Source: Chitinophagaceae bacterium
Lineage (GTDB): Bacteria > Bacteroidota > Bacteroidia > Chitinophagales > Chitinophagaceae
Assembly: GCA_017307735.1 (NCBI GenBank)
Contig: JAFKGR010000015.1
Span: forward strand, 43,592 to 107,591
DNA: 64,000 nt
Reading direction: 5' to 3'
Part shown: positions 7,459 to 16,032 of the stretch, piece by piece
Numbering within the stretch: the stretch's first letter is position 1
Layout: the number at the start of each line of letters is the position of its first letter
Translations under genes and position numbers: made by a program
The notes under the pieces: generated by a model
What the model saw: only the letters and a program-made list of their open reading frames with translations
Databases searched by the model: none
What the model was told of the DNA's origin: nothing

Positions 7459-9138
7459 ATGCAAATACATACACCGTATTCCGGTTTCAATCAGGATTCT
7501 CCACGATTGATTAACGAATATTTGAATGATAAATTTCTTCTTGATTATCTGAAGGTTTATTTGCCCCGGAATATTTTGGAAGAAATCAGCCCGGATTTAA
7601 GCCGGTTTGGGAAACGGGCAGCTACAGAACTTGTTGATTATGCGAGTGCCTGCGAAAGTAATCCTCCGCAACTTATCAGCTATAATGCGTGGGGTGAGCG
7701 GGTGGACGAAATCAGAGTGGCGCCTGAATGGAAAAAATTCAGGGATATTGCTGCGGAAGAAGGCCTGGTAGCTATTGGATACGAAAGGAAGTATGCTGAG
7801 TTTTCCAGGTTATATCAGTTCGTAAAGTTGTATTTGTTCACCCCGTCTTCTGCCATGTATGCATGCCCGTTAGCGATGTCGGATGGTGCGGCAAGGCTGA
7901 TAGAACATTTCGGAGATAATTTTTTAAAAGCGAATTCTTTTCGGGGTTTGATTTCGAGAGATGCAAAAAAGTTTTTGACAAGCGGCCAATGGATGACAGA
8001 ACGGACCGGGGGTTCAGATGTGTCCCGTTCAATGACGCTTGCTTATTATGAAAACGGCAGTTATGTTTTGAGAGGGCACAAATGGTTTACATCAGCCATT
8101 CTTGCAGACATGGCTTTCACACTGGCATCCACGGAACAGCCTCAGGATGGAAAACGCGCACCGCTTTCTTTGTTTTATATGCCGATTCGAAATGAAGATG
8201 GATCACTGAACGGAATTCAGATTGAAGCTTTGAAAGATAAGTTGGGGACAAGGGCATTGCCAACCGCACAACTTTTACTCACAGGTGCAAAGGCAAGATT
8301 GGTGAGTGAAAAAGGAAAAGGGGTGAAGACCATTTCCACTCTTTTCAATGTGACCAGAATTTATAATACAATGACAGCCGTTTCGTATATGCGCCGGGCA
8401 TTTGCGATGTCTGAAGCGTATGGAAATATCAGAGAAACTTTTGGGAAGAAAATTAATAAACATATTCTTTTTCAAAAAAGCCTCACTGAATTGAAGATGA
8501 CTTATGAAAGTAATTTTTTACTTGGTTTTTTTCTGATAAGATTGTTGGGAAAGGAAGACTGTAAAAAAGCTTCACAAAATGAAATTGCTGTTTTGAGGTT
8601 ACTGACTCCTGTAGCAAAATTATACACGGCAAAATGGGCAATTTCTTCAGCATCAGAATATATCGAGATGTTTGGCGGATTGGGATACCTGGAAGATACC
8701 AATGTGCCATGGTTATTGCGCGATGCACAGGTGCTGAGTATTTGGGAAGGCACTACCAATGTGCTTTCACTGGATATGCTCAGGGCCATTGAAAAAGAAA
8801 ATGGATTAAAGGAATATCATTTTTTCGCAGAGAATCTTTTGGAATCGATTACAAGTTCAGAATTGGAATATCCAAAATCTCTTTTGAATCGAAAATTAAA
8901 AGGGCTATACGATTTTCTATCAAAAATTTCATCATCTGAAGAAATGGAAGGAAACGCTCGTGACATTGCTTTCTATTTTGCTGAATTGACCATCGGATTG
9001 CTTTGGCTTGATTTTGTTCAAAAGAATCCTGATGAGGAATATTTGGGTGCCATGAATTATTGGTTGAGATTCAGGGTACGGGAAGAAACATTGGGTTCGT
9101 ATAAAATGATCACCGGTAACGTAGCAATAAAAAAGTAA
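7459..9138 (+). CDS. AidB-like acyl-CoA dehydrogenase
   Basis: A 559-residue flavoprotein of the acyl-CoA dehydrogenase superfamily. The FAD-contact motif MTERTGGSDVS starts at residue 179, and the C-terminal helical domain contains EMFGGLGYLEDTNVPWLLRDAQ and IWEGTTNVLSLDMLRA. Both are diagnostic of the AidB/isovaleryl-CoA-dehydrogenase-like subgroup rather than short- or medium-chain enzymes (~380 residues); AidB-type proteins are ~540-600 residues with an extended C-terminus. It could act in fatty or branched-chain acyl oxidation or in an alkylation-response role; substrate is not inferable. It precedes tesB by 39 bases in the same direction, which favours acyl-CoA metabolism. Confidence 0.85.
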   Translation: MQIHTPYSGFNQDSPRLINEYLNDKFLLDYLKVYLPRNILEEISPDLSRFGKRAATELVDYASACESNPPQLISYNAWGERVDEIRVAPEWKKFRDIAAEEGLVAIGYERKYAEFSRLYQFVKLYLFTPSSAMYACPLAMSDGAARLIEHFGDNFLKANSFRGLISRDAKKFLTSGQWMTERTGGSDVSRSMTLAYYENGSYVLRGHKWFTSAILADMAFTLASTEQPQDGKRAPLSLFYMPIRNEDGSLNGIQIEALKDKLGTRALPTAQLLLTGAKARLVSEKGKGVKTISTLFNVTRIYNTMTAVSYMRRAFAMSEAYGNIRETFGKKINKHILFQKSLTELKMTYESNFLLGFFLIRLLGKEDCKKASQNEIAVLRLLTPVAKLYTAKWAISSASEYIEMFGGLGYLEDTNVPWLLRDAQVLSIWEGTTNVLSLDMLRAIEKENGLKEYHFFAENLLESITSSELEYPKSLLNRKLKGLYDFLSKISSSEEMEGNARDIAFYFAELTIGLLWLDFVQKNPDEEYLGAMNYWLRFRVREETLGSYKMITGNVAIKK

Positions 9139-9152
9139 CAGCGAAAGCACAA

Positions 9153-9160
9153 TACCTTTG
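9153..9160 (+). promoter_or_regulatory. -7 promoter box (TAnnTTTG) before tesB
   Basis: TACCTTTG matches the Bacteroidota -7 consensus and lies 18 bases before the tesB ATG. No TTG is visible at the -33 position. It suggests that tesB can be transcribed independently of the acyl-CoA dehydrogenase gene. Confidence 0.45.
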
Positions 9161-9177
9161 CCATCTGAATTATCAAA

Positions 9178-10050
9178 ATGAATACAACAAAGGAACTGAT
9201 TGATTTGATTGAGCTGAAGCAAATAAATAATCACAATTTTGAGGGGAAGAGTATTTCTGTGGGAAGTGCGAATGTTTTTGGTGGCCAGGTTTTGGCCCAG
9301 GCCTTGAATGCTGCGAGCCGGACGGTACCTGAAGACCGGGTTTGCCATTCCATTCATGCCTATTTTATTTTGAGAGGTGATTTGGAAAAACCAATTCACT
9401 ACCGGGTACAACGGGTGCGTGATGGTGGAAGTTTTACAACGCGATATGTCACCGCAGAGCAGGATGATAAATCTATTTTTGTTTTGGCCGGATCTTTTCA
9501 AATCAGAGAGAAGGGGTACGAGTTTCAGGGTAAGATGCCGGTGGTTCCGGGTCCGGAATCGGTATTGAGCCTGGCAGAAATTTATGAACAAACAAAAAAT
9601 TTTCTTCCTGAAAAGCTGAAACGGTTTCTCAGTAAAGAAAGGCCGGTTACTTTTAAGCCGACGGTTTTGCCTGATCTGTTGGGGAAGTCTGATTTGCCTC
9701 CCAATCAAAATATCTGGTTCAGATTTAATGAGGTTTCTGACAATTTAGGTATTCAACATTTTCAGGAAGTGCTTGCTTATGCTTCGGATTACAACCTGTT
9801 ACCGACTGCATTGCATCCGCATGCATCCAAAGCCAATCCTGCCAATACTATGTTGGCAAGCCTTGACCATGCCATGTGGTTTCACCGTGAACCTGAAAAG
9901 TTCTCTGATTGGTTTTTATACAATATTGATGTGCAGAGCAATTCCAATGCAAGAGGTTTGGTAACAGGGAAAATCTTTTCACAGGATGGAAAGTTGATCG
10001 CCAGTGTTGCACAGGAGGGATTGATCAGAGAGGCGATTAAGAAGGGATGA
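9178..10050 (+). CDS. tesB: Acyl-CoA thioesterase II
   Basis: Cytosolic double-hotdog thioesterase that hydrolyses medium- to long-chain acyl-CoA to free acid and CoA. At 290 residues it has the normal TesB length. The N-terminal hotdog contains NVFGGQVLAQALNAA and the conserved HSIHAYFILRGD strand; the C-terminal hotdog holds the catalytic Asp in LASLDHAMWFHRE, then the Thr/Ser-rich RGLVTGKIFSQDG strand and the terminal Gln of VAQEGLIRE. A promoter box sits just upstream. The 282 bases after the stop contain no recognisable gene. Confidence 0.92.
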   Translation: MNTTKELIDLIELKQINNHNFEGKSISVGSANVFGGQVLAQALNAASRTVPEDRVCHSIHAYFILRGDLEKPIHYRVQRVRDGGSFTTRYVTAEQDDKSIFVLAGSFQIREKGYEFQGKMPVVPGPESVLSLAEIYEQTKNFLPEKLKRFLSKERPVTFKPTVLPDLLGKSDLPPNQNIWFRFNEVSDNLGIQHFQEVLAYASDYNLLPTALHPHASKANPANTMLASLDHAMWFHREPEKFSDWFLYNIDVQSNSNARGLVTGKIFSQDGKLIASVAQEGLIREAIKKG

Positions 10051-10332
10051 AGTTTTGGTAATGATACAGATCCGAATTGAAAAAGAAAGTTTTACATTAA
10101 CAATGATCTGGAAGTTTCATCTTTCCTGCGTTCACGAAAAATAAAAACTAAAAAGATCTTTGATTGCAAGCTCCTTTTTTTGTTCAACATATCAGGGGCG
10201 TTGGTAAATTGTTCTTTTTATTCCGGCGGTTATTCAAATTTAAACCCATTGGATTTGTATTGGAGATTGTGAACAATATTATTTAACTGGTGGTGCTTCT
10301 GATTTAATTCTCCTTTTTCTAATTTTACTTTT

Positions 10333-10713
10333 GTGGAAAACGAAAAACTTCGAATTGACAAATACCTTTGGAGTATCCGCATTTTTAAGACCAGAGGGCT
10401 TGCTGCGGAAGCCTGTCATTCAGGAAAAGTGAAGATGAATGGCGCTGCTGTAAAGGCTTCGAAGAATGTGTGTGTTGGCGATAAATATGAAGTGAAAACC
10501 CATGAAAAAAAATGGTTGATAGAAGTGACCGGATTATTGCACCAACGTGTTAAATTTGCCGACTCTTTGAATTATTATGTGGATCTGACGCCCGAAAAAA
10601 AGAAAGATGAATTCCAAAACAGTGCATTTATCTTTAATACGGGAAAGAGGAAAAGTAAACAGGGAAGGCCCACAAAGAAAGATAAGAGGATGCTTGACAA
10701 GTTTTTTGAATAA
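10333..10713 (+). CDS. hslR: Hsp15-like S4-domain RNA-binding protein
   Basis: A 126-residue basic protein. Residues 6-65 form an S4 RNA-binding domain: LRIDKYLWSIRIFKTRGLAAEACHSGKVKMNG is the canonical alphaL motif of Hsp15/RqcP-type proteins. Hsp15 binds 50S subunits carrying stalled peptidyl-tRNA. The tail (about 90-126) is Lys/Arg-rich. The start is GTG at 10333; a TACTTTTG box overlaps its G, so either the true start lies slightly downstream or the box is fortuitous. The TAA stop is immediately followed, with no spacer, by the first unit of the tRNA-derived tandem array. Confidence 0.82.
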   Translation: MENEKLRIDKYLWSIRIFKTRGLAAEACHSGKVKMNGAAVKASKNVCVGDKYEVKTHEKKWLIEVTGLLHQRVKFADSLNYYVDLTPEKKKDEFQNSAFIFNTGKRKSKQGRPTKKDKRMLDKFFE

Positions 10714-11728
10714 GCGGAAGTAGCTCACCTGGTAGAGCGACAGCTTCCTCTCGCTGAAAGTGGATAGGTAGTGGGAGATAATTTTGAGGAGAAAAAAAAT
10801 ATCAGGAAAAAGTTCTTTGGGAATAGGAAATAATTTTAAGCGGAAGTAGCTCACCTGGTAGAGCGACAGCTTCCTCCCGCAATGTGCGGGATAGGTAGCG
10901 GGAGATAGTTTTGAGGAGAAAAAAAATATCAGGAAAAAGTTCTTTTGGAAAATAAAATAATTTTAAGCGGAAGTAGCTCACTTGGTAGAGCGACAGCTTC
11001 CTCCCGCATTGTGCGGGATAGGTAGCGGGAGATAATTTTGAGGAGAAAAGAAGTATCAGGGAAAAGTTCAATGGGAATAGGAAATAATTTTAAGCGGAAG
11101 TAGCTCACCTGGTAGAGCGACAGCTTCCTCCCGCATTGTGCGGGATAGGTAGTGGGAGATAATTTTGAGGAGAAAAAAAATATCAGGAAAAAGTTCATTG
11201 GGAATAGGAAATAATTTTAAGCGGAAGTAGCTCACCTGGTAGAGCGACAGCTTCCTCCCGCAATGTGCGGGATAGGTAGCGGGAGATAATTTTGAGGAGA
11301 AAAAAAATATCAGGAAAAAGTTCTTTTGGAAAATAAAATAATTTTAAGCGGAAGTAGCTCACCTGGTAGAGCGACAGCTTCTTCCCGCAATGTGCGGGAT
11401 AGGTAGCAGGAGATAATTTTGAGGAGAAAAAAAATATCAGGAAAAAGTTCATTGGGAATAGGAAATAATTTTAAGCGGAAGTAGCTCACTTGGTAGAGCG
11501 ACAGCTTCCTCCCGCAATGTGCGGGATAGGTAGCGGGAGATAGTTTTGAGGAGAAAAAAAATATCAGGAAAAAGTTCTTTGGGAAAATAAAATAATTTTA
11601 AGCGGAAGTAGCTCACCTGGTAGAGCGACAGCTTCTTCCCGCAATGTGCGGGATAGGTAGCAGGAGATAATTTTGAGGAGAAAAGAAGTATCAGGGAAAA
11701 GTTCAATGGGAATAGGAAATAATTTTAA
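10714..11728 (+). repeat. Tandem array of eight truncated tRNA-Gly units (127-bp period)
   Basis: Units begin at 10714, 10840, 10967, 11094, 11221, 11348, 11475 and 11602; the ninth repeat start (11729) is the intact tRNA-Gly. Each unit opens with the first ~35 bases of that tRNA (acceptor 5' strand, D arm, anticodon 5' stem and CTTCC/CTTCT). The tRNA's CAAGCTG is replaced by a 16-17-base hairpin (TCCCGC...GCGGGA), and TAGGTAGCGGG of the variable/T region is kept. The rest of the T arm and the acceptor 3' strand are missing, replaced by a purine-rich spacer ending AATTTTAA. Spacing is 126 once and 127 seven times. Units differ at scattered positions, with a few recurring spacer variants. No protein is encoded on either strand in a conserved frame. 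Confidence 0.9.
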
Positions 11729-11801
11729 GCGGAAGTAGCTCACCTGGTAGAGCGACAGCTTCCCAAGCTGTAGGTAGCGGGTTCGAGTCCCGTCTTCCGC
11801 T
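11729..11801 (+). tRNA. tRNA-Gly (anticodon CCC)
   Basis: A 73-base cloverleaf. The acceptor stem is GCGGAAG (11729-11735) with CTTCCGC (11794-11800) and discriminator T. The anticodon stem is ACAGC/GCTGT with loop TTCCCAA, giving anticodon CCC at 11762-11764. The T arm is GCGGG-TTCGAGT-CCCGT. No CCA is encoded. A T-run follows directly and probably terminates transcription. It is the last and only complete member of the tandem array, and its 5' flank (AATTTTAA) is the spacer shared by the upstream units. It reads GGG codons. Confidence 0.95.
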
Positions 11802-11878
11802 CTTTTTTTAAGCTCCAGGTTCCATGTTCTGAGTTTCAAACTCACCACTATGGACAGACGCTTTAACACCTAATCCCA

Positions 11879-12562
11879 TTAACCTTCTAAACGTCCTGAT
11901 TTCCCCTTCCTCCTTTCCGTTCTCTCGACAGATTGCTGATTTCTCCATTCATCAATTTTTGCATGATTGCCGCTGAGCAGCACATCCGGCACTTTCCATC
12001 CTCTGAATTCTTCCGGCCTTGTATAAACTGGCGGGGCAAGTAATCCATCCTGAAAGGAATCGAGAAGGGCTGAGGTTTCATCATTTAAAACGCCGGGTAA
12101 TAATCTGCAAATTGCATCTGTAATAACGGCTGCTCCCAATTCGCCGCCGCTCAAAACATATTCCCCGATGGAAATTTCTTTTGTGATAAAATGGTCTCTG
12201 ATTCTCTGATCTATTCCTTTGTAATGTCCGCAAATCATCAATAGATTTTCCTTCATTGAAAGGTGATTAGCCAATTTTTGATCAAACATTTCTCCGTCGG
12301 GGGTCAGGAAAATGATTTCATCGTATTTTACTTTTTCACTCAAAGATTCAATGGCGTTGACCAGCGGCTCAATCATCAATACAAGCCCTGCTCCGCCACC
12401 AAACTGATAATCGTCAATTTGTGCGTGTTTGTAATTTGTATAATCTCTGATGTTGTGAATATAAATTTCAACGAGTTTACTCTCCTGCGCTCTTTTTAAA
12501 ATGGAGTGCTGGAAAAAACTTTCCATCAACTGTGGAACGGCAGAAAGTATATCGATTCTCAT
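11879..12562 (-). CDS. trmD: tRNA (guanine-37-N1)-methyltransferase
   Basis: TrmD methylates G37 next to the anticodon of tRNAs reading CUN, CCN and CGG codons and prevents +1 frameshifting. The 227-residue protein has the SPOUT trefoil-knot core: [15 protein letters not shown] near residue 52, [13 protein letters not shown], and the AdoMet loop [15 protein letters not shown]. The family's C-terminal helical domain ([24 protein letters not shown]) is complete; the last ~20 residues are a charged tail. The typical rpsP-rimM-trmD-rplS operon is not present. A TAATTTTG box lies only 4 bases before the ATG, suggesting a very short or absent leader. Confidence 0.94.
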   Translation of the reverse strand: MRIDILSAVPQLMESFFQHSILKRAQESKLVEIYIHNIRDYTNYKHAQIDDYQFGGGAGLVLMIEPLVNAIESLSEKVKYDEIIFLTPDGEMFDQKLANHLSMKENLLMICGHYKGIDQRIRDHFITKEISIGEYVLSGGELGAAVITDAICRLLPGVLNDETSALLDSFQDGLLAPPVYTRPEEFRGWKVPDVLLSGNHAKIDEWRNQQSVERTERRKGKSGRLEG

Positions 12563-12643
12563 TTGGCAAAATTATCGTTTAGAAAGGTTTGAAATTTCTG
12601 TAACTTTCTTGAATAAACTACAATTTTTGTTTCAACGTGAAAT

Positions 12644-12919
12644 ATGAAAAAGTTTCTGATTTTTTTATTTACCCTGATTACATTTTTGATTATCATCAGT
12701 GCGTATCTCCATCTGGTTCACTCCACAATCGCTTCTTATTTTATAACCGCAACTCTACTTCTTTTTATAACCTTTGACATTCTATGCCTTGCCTGGATTT
12801 ATCGATCTAAGTCTATGAATAAATCTGAAAAATGGATGTATGGGATCGCTGTGGTTTTAGTTGGATGGATAGGAGGATTGCTTTATTTGGTCAGGAGAAA
12901 AAACAACATTTTAAATTGA
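12644..12919 (+). CDS. PLDc_N-like small membrane protein
   Basis: A 91-residue protein with three predicted membrane helices. The second half (WIYRSKSMNKSEKWMYGIA then VGWIGGLLYLVRR) fits the PLDc_N domain, the short membrane region found alone or before cardiolipin-synthase-type phospholipase D domains. There is no HKD catalytic motif, so it is not itself a phospholipase. It lies between the divergently placed trmD and the convergent uvrB with no operon partner. Confidence 0.65.
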   Translation: MKKFLIFLFTLITFLIIISAYLHLVHSTIASYFITATLLLFITFDILCLAWIYRSKSMNKSEKWMYGIAVVLVGWIGGLLYLVRRKNNILN

Positions 12920-12944
12920 CAGCAATAAGGGTTCACTATTCCCA

Positions 12945-14972
12945 TTAATTTTTCATCCCTTCCAATTCCTTTTGTAGCCTGAACATCTCATCTCTTAACC
13001 TGGCAGCTTCCATAAAATCCATATCTTTTGCAGCTTTTTCCATTTTTTCTTTGGTTTGCTTAATGGCTTTCTTCATTTTCGGGATGGAGTTATATTCTTC
13101 CTGTTCTGCCGCAACGATAATTTCGTTTTCAACTGCCATCTCAGATTTCTGATCGTAACCTTTGATATCGAGCACCGAGGTCTGACCCATGATCTGTTCA
13201 ACTGATTTACGTATAGTCACTGGTGTTATATGATGAATTCTGTTGTATTCAATTTGCTTTTCTCTGCGCCGGTTGGTTTCGTCAATTGTTTTTTGCATGC
13301 TCTCTGTCATCGTATTGGCATAGAAAATGACAAGTCCGTCTGCATTTCGCGCAGCCCGGCCGGCAGTTTGTGTCAGGGATCTTTCATTCCTCAGAAACCC
13401 TTCTTTGTCTGCATCGAGAATGGCTACCAGTGAGACTTCCGGAATATCCAATCCTTCACGCAACAGGTTTACACCGACCAACACATCAATCTCGCCAAGG
13501 CGCAGTTGTCGTAAGATTTCAATCCGGTCAAGGGTGTGCACTTCGCTGTGGATATATTTGGATTTGATGTTGATGCGTTGCAGGTATTTGTCCATTTCTT
13601 CTGCCATCCGTTTGGTGAGTGTGGTTACCAATACACGGTCTCCTTTTTCAACACGCTTGTCTATCTCTTCCAGCAAATCATCAATCTGATTAACAGATGG
13701 CCTGACTTCAATGGGAGGATCGAGTAAACCTGTCGGGCGGACCACCTGCTCTACGATGACACCACCTGTTTTTTCCAGCTCAAAATCTCCCGGGGTGGCG
13801 CTGACAAAAATGGTCTGGTTCAGCATGCTTTCAAATTCATTGAAGTTCAGTGGGCGGTTATCCAACGCTGAAGGCAACCTGAATCCATAATCTACCAGAA
13901 TCAATTTTCTTGAACGGTCGCCACCATACATCCCACTCACCTGAGGAATGGTCTGGTGGCTTTCATCAATAAAACAAAGAAAGTCTTTTGGAAAATAATC
14001 CAGCAGACAGAAAGGCCTTGTTCCTGGTTCGCGGCGGTCAAAAAATCTGGAATAGTTTTCAACACCATTGCAATATCCCAGTTCCCGGATCATTTCCACA
14101 TCATAGGCCACGCGTTCAGAAATTCTTTGCGCTTCAATGTACTTGCCGATACTTTTAAAATATTCTGCCTGACGAGCTGCCTCATCCTGAATTTCTGAAA
14201 GGATATTGGTGATCTGATTTTTTGGCGCGAGATAAAGATTTGCAGGAAAGATCGCTGCATTGTCCACGCTGGCAATTCGTTTGCCGGTGCTGATTTCCAA
14301 AGTATCAATGGTTTCAATCTCATCTCCAAAAAAAGTAACCCGGATCCCATTGTCCATATAGGGTAGATTGATGTCCACTGTATCTCCTTTTACACGAAAA
14401 GTGCCGCGGGTAAAATCGGTTTGCGTTCGGTTGTAAAGACTATTGACCAATGCATGCAAAAACCCCTGTCTGCTGACGTTCTGACCCTGGTGGATCCTGA
14501 CCACTCCTTCTGCAAAATCTTTCGGATTGCCAATACCATAAATACAACTTACACTTGCAACCACCACAATATCTCTTCGCCCGGTCAGTAATTGAGAAGT
14601 GGCTGCCAGCCTGAGTTTATCGAGTTCTTCATTGATGCTCAAATCCTTTTCGATGTAGGTATCACTGACAGGCATGTAGGCTTCCGGCTGATAATAATCG
14701 TAGTAAGACACAAAATATCCCACTGAATTTTCAGGGAAAAATTGCCTGAATTCTCCGTAAAGCTGTGCCACCAATGTTTTATTGTGAGTAAGAATCAGCG
14801 TAGGCCTTTGTAAATTTTGAATAACATTTGCCATCGTAAATGTTTTTCCGCTACCCGTCACTCCGAGTAATGTCTGGAATTTTTCGCCCGCGAGTACTCC
14901 TTCTGTTAATTGCCGGATGGCTTCCGGTTGATCTCCCGCAGGGGCAAATGAAGAATTTAGATGAAACTGCAT
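12945..14972 (-). CDS. uvrB: Excinuclease ABC subunit B
   Basis: UvrB is the damage-verifying helicase-like ATPase of nucleotide excision repair, working with UvrA and UvrC. Visible features are the Walker A motif GVTGSGKT (residues 37-44), the beta-hairpin YFVSYYDYYQPEAYMP that probes the DNA strand, DEAD-like IDESHQT, helicase motif V/VI (REGLDIPEVS, QTAGRAARN), and the C-terminal UVR/UvrC-contact coiled coil (about the last 45 residues). The ATG at 14972 is preferred over an in-frame GTG two codons upstream. Length of 675 residues is normal. Confidence 0.96.
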   Translation of the reverse strand: MQFHLNSSFAPAGDQPEAIRQLTEGVLAGEKFQTLLGVTGSGKTFTMANVIQNLQRPTLILTHNKTLVAQLYGEFRQFFPENSVGYFVSYYDYYQPEAYMPVSDTYIEKDLSINEELDKLRLAATSQLLTGRRDIVVVASVSCIYGIGNPKDFAEGVVRIHQGQNVSRQGFLHALVNSLYNRTQTDFTRGTFRVKGDTVDINLPYMDNGIRVTFFGDEIETIDTLEISTGKRIASVDNAAIFPANLYLAPKNQITNILSEIQDEAARQAEYFKSIGKYIEAQRISERVAYDVEMIRELGYCNGVENYSRFFDRREPGTRPFCLLDYFPKDFLCFIDESHQTIPQVSGMYGGDRSRKLILVDYGFRLPSALDNRPLNFNEFESMLNQTIFVSATPGDFELEKTGGVIVEQVVRPTGLLDPPIEVRPSVNQIDDLLEEIDKRVEKGDRVLVTTLTKRMAEEMDKYLQRINIKSKYIHSEVHTLDRIEILRQLRLGEIDVLVGVNLLREGLDIPEVSLVAILDADKEGFLRNERSLTQTAGRAARNADGLVIFYANTMTESMQKTIDETNRRREKQIEYNRIHHITPVTIRKSVEQIMGQTSVLDIKGYDQKSEMAVENEIIVAAEQEEYNSIPKMKKAIKQTKEKMEKAAKDMDFMEAARLRDEMFRLQKELEGMKN

Positions 14973-15343
14973 GAACACCGCAATTTACGACAGAATGGAT
15001 GCTCATACAAAATAGCACCGGAGTTTTGGAATAGAATATTGTTAAGAAATAAATTTTCAATTGTACCTGGGCGTGATTGCTTGAATTGTTTTCAGGGGCG
15101 GAAGGTTTTAATTCCAGATTGAAAACTTTTTTTTCAGACAGTATGAATCCGGTAATGATAATGATTCGTAGAGAGTTGAGCATGAATTTCCACAACAGAT
15201 ATACATATTTGTAAGTATTATGTGTATGTGTTACATTAATACAGGGTTATAAACTGGCACAGTTGCGTATTAAATAATGATATGATTCGATCTCTAATAG
15301 TTGGCCGGATGTGTCCGGGCAGAAGTTTTAAAAGGAGGTGGTT
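14973..15343. other. Intergenic region between uvrB and the SPW gene
   Basis: About 370 bases without a recognisable gene. It must hold the divergent promoters of uvrB and the SPW-repeat gene, although no TAnnTTTG box was identified. A hairpin CCGGA-TGTG-TCCGG (15305-15318) lies in the SPW 5' leader, 12 bases before an unusually strong Shine-Dalgarno sequence, and could influence access to it. Confidence 0.45.
15331..15338 (+). promoter_or_regulatory. Strong Shine-Dalgarno site for the SPW-repeat gene
   Basis: AAAGGAGG (with a further T) ends 5 bases before the ATG at 15344. It is a near-perfect anti-SD complement and decides the start over a GTG at 15338 that lies within the SD itself. Such sites are rare in Bacteroidota, whose genes mostly lack a Shine-Dalgarno. 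Confidence 0.75.
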
Positions 15344-15703
15344 ATGAAGAGTTCGCGAAGGTGGCAGGATTGGTTGATATTGGCAGGAGGTATCTGGCTT
15401 TTTATTTCGCCCTGGTTTTTCTCAAATGCACCTGCAAATTATACATGGGATGCCTTTCTGATTGGTATTTTGCTGATTGTTTTTTCTATTTGGGCACTGG
15501 ACGATAAAAAAGTCTGGGAAGAATGGATCACGCTTGTAATTGGGGCATGGGTTTTTGTTTCACCCTGGATTTTTAGTTTTGAAGGGATAGGGCTTGAATG
15601 GAATTTCTTTATAATAGGAGGGCTTGTTTTTATTCTTTCACTCTGTGATATAGGAAGTGGAATTAAACTGCATCATGGGCATAAGCCACTTTCCGCTTTC
15701 TGA
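15344..15703 (+). CDS. SPW-repeat membrane protein
   Basis: A 119-residue, four-helix membrane protein with two internal SPW repeats: WLILAGGIWLFISPWFF and WITLVIGAWVFVSPWIF. The Ser-Pro-Trp motif at a membrane edge names the family, whose function is unknown. The repeats are separated by a short DDKKVWEE loop, and the C-terminus is hydrophilic with a His-rich LHHGHK. It is monocistronic: a leader hairpin and strong ribosome-binding site precede it, and a perfect terminator follows 24 bases after the stop. Confidence 0.85.
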   Translation: MKSSRRWQDWLILAGGIWLFISPWFFSNAPANYTWDAFLIGILLIVFSIWALDDKKVWEEWITLVIGAWVFVSPWIFSFEGIGLEWNFFIIGGLVFILSLCDIGSGIKLHHGHKPLSAF

Positions 15704-15727
15704 TACATTTGATTAGATGAAACCTAC

Positions 15728-15759
15728 AAAAAAAGCAGATTCTTTAATCTGCTTTTTTT
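15728..15759 (+). terminator. Rho-independent terminator after the SPW gene
   Basis: AAAAAAAGCAGATT pairs with AATCTGCTTTTTTT around a CTTT-type loop. The symmetric A-run/T-run makes it usable on both strands. Confidence 0.9.
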
Positions 15760-15771
15760 GTATTCTGTGTT

Positions 15772-16020
15772 TTGAACTCAAATTTTGCAGTTGACTGCAA
15801 AGCGACTAAGAAATCCTAATGCTCAATTATACCAAAAGGATATCCATATTAGTCCAATAAAATTGGCCTAAACTGCTATCACATTCCCGATTTTCGGGAA
15901 AGGCGGCATAATACATATGATTTATGGGGTATATTAAGATTCATTTTGGTATTAAATCATTTTTACAAAAGCTTTCTAAACCGGGGTTACCAGGATGCTT
16001 TACTCAAATCCCGGTTGAAT
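15772..16020. repeat. Structured interspersed repeat, copy B
   Basis: Its first 55 bases (hairpin TTTGCAG-TTGA-CTGCAAA followed by CGACTAAGAAATCCTAATG) match 51 of 55 bases of copy A at 1792. Its right module at 15965-16000 matches 31 of 36 bases of copy A, and the end AAATCCCGGTT is also shared. The interior is about 140 bases here against about 14 bases in copy A, and includes a small TCCCGA-TTT-TCGGGA hairpin. It ends 12 bases beyond the stop of the PafA-like gene, so it forms that gene's 3' flank. Confidence 0.65.
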
Positions 16021-16032
16021 TCTCTTGCGATT

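Noticed and set aside
10714..11728. Eight further functional tRNA-Gly genes
   Set aside because: Each lacks the T-loop TTCGA motif and the acceptor 3' strand, so no cloverleaf forms. Only 11729-11801 is complete.
10714..11801. CRISPR-like array
   Set aside because: Units are 127 bp and almost identical along their full length, including the 'spacers', and half of each unit is tRNA sequence. There are no unique spacers and no cas genes.
10802..11869. Several overlapping minus-strand frames of 85-106 codons with repeated LSLYQVSYFRLKLF-type peptides
   Set aside because: They are antisense readings of the tRNA-derived tandem units. The 127-bp period is not a multiple of 3, so the frame changes from unit to unit, and composition is low complexity.
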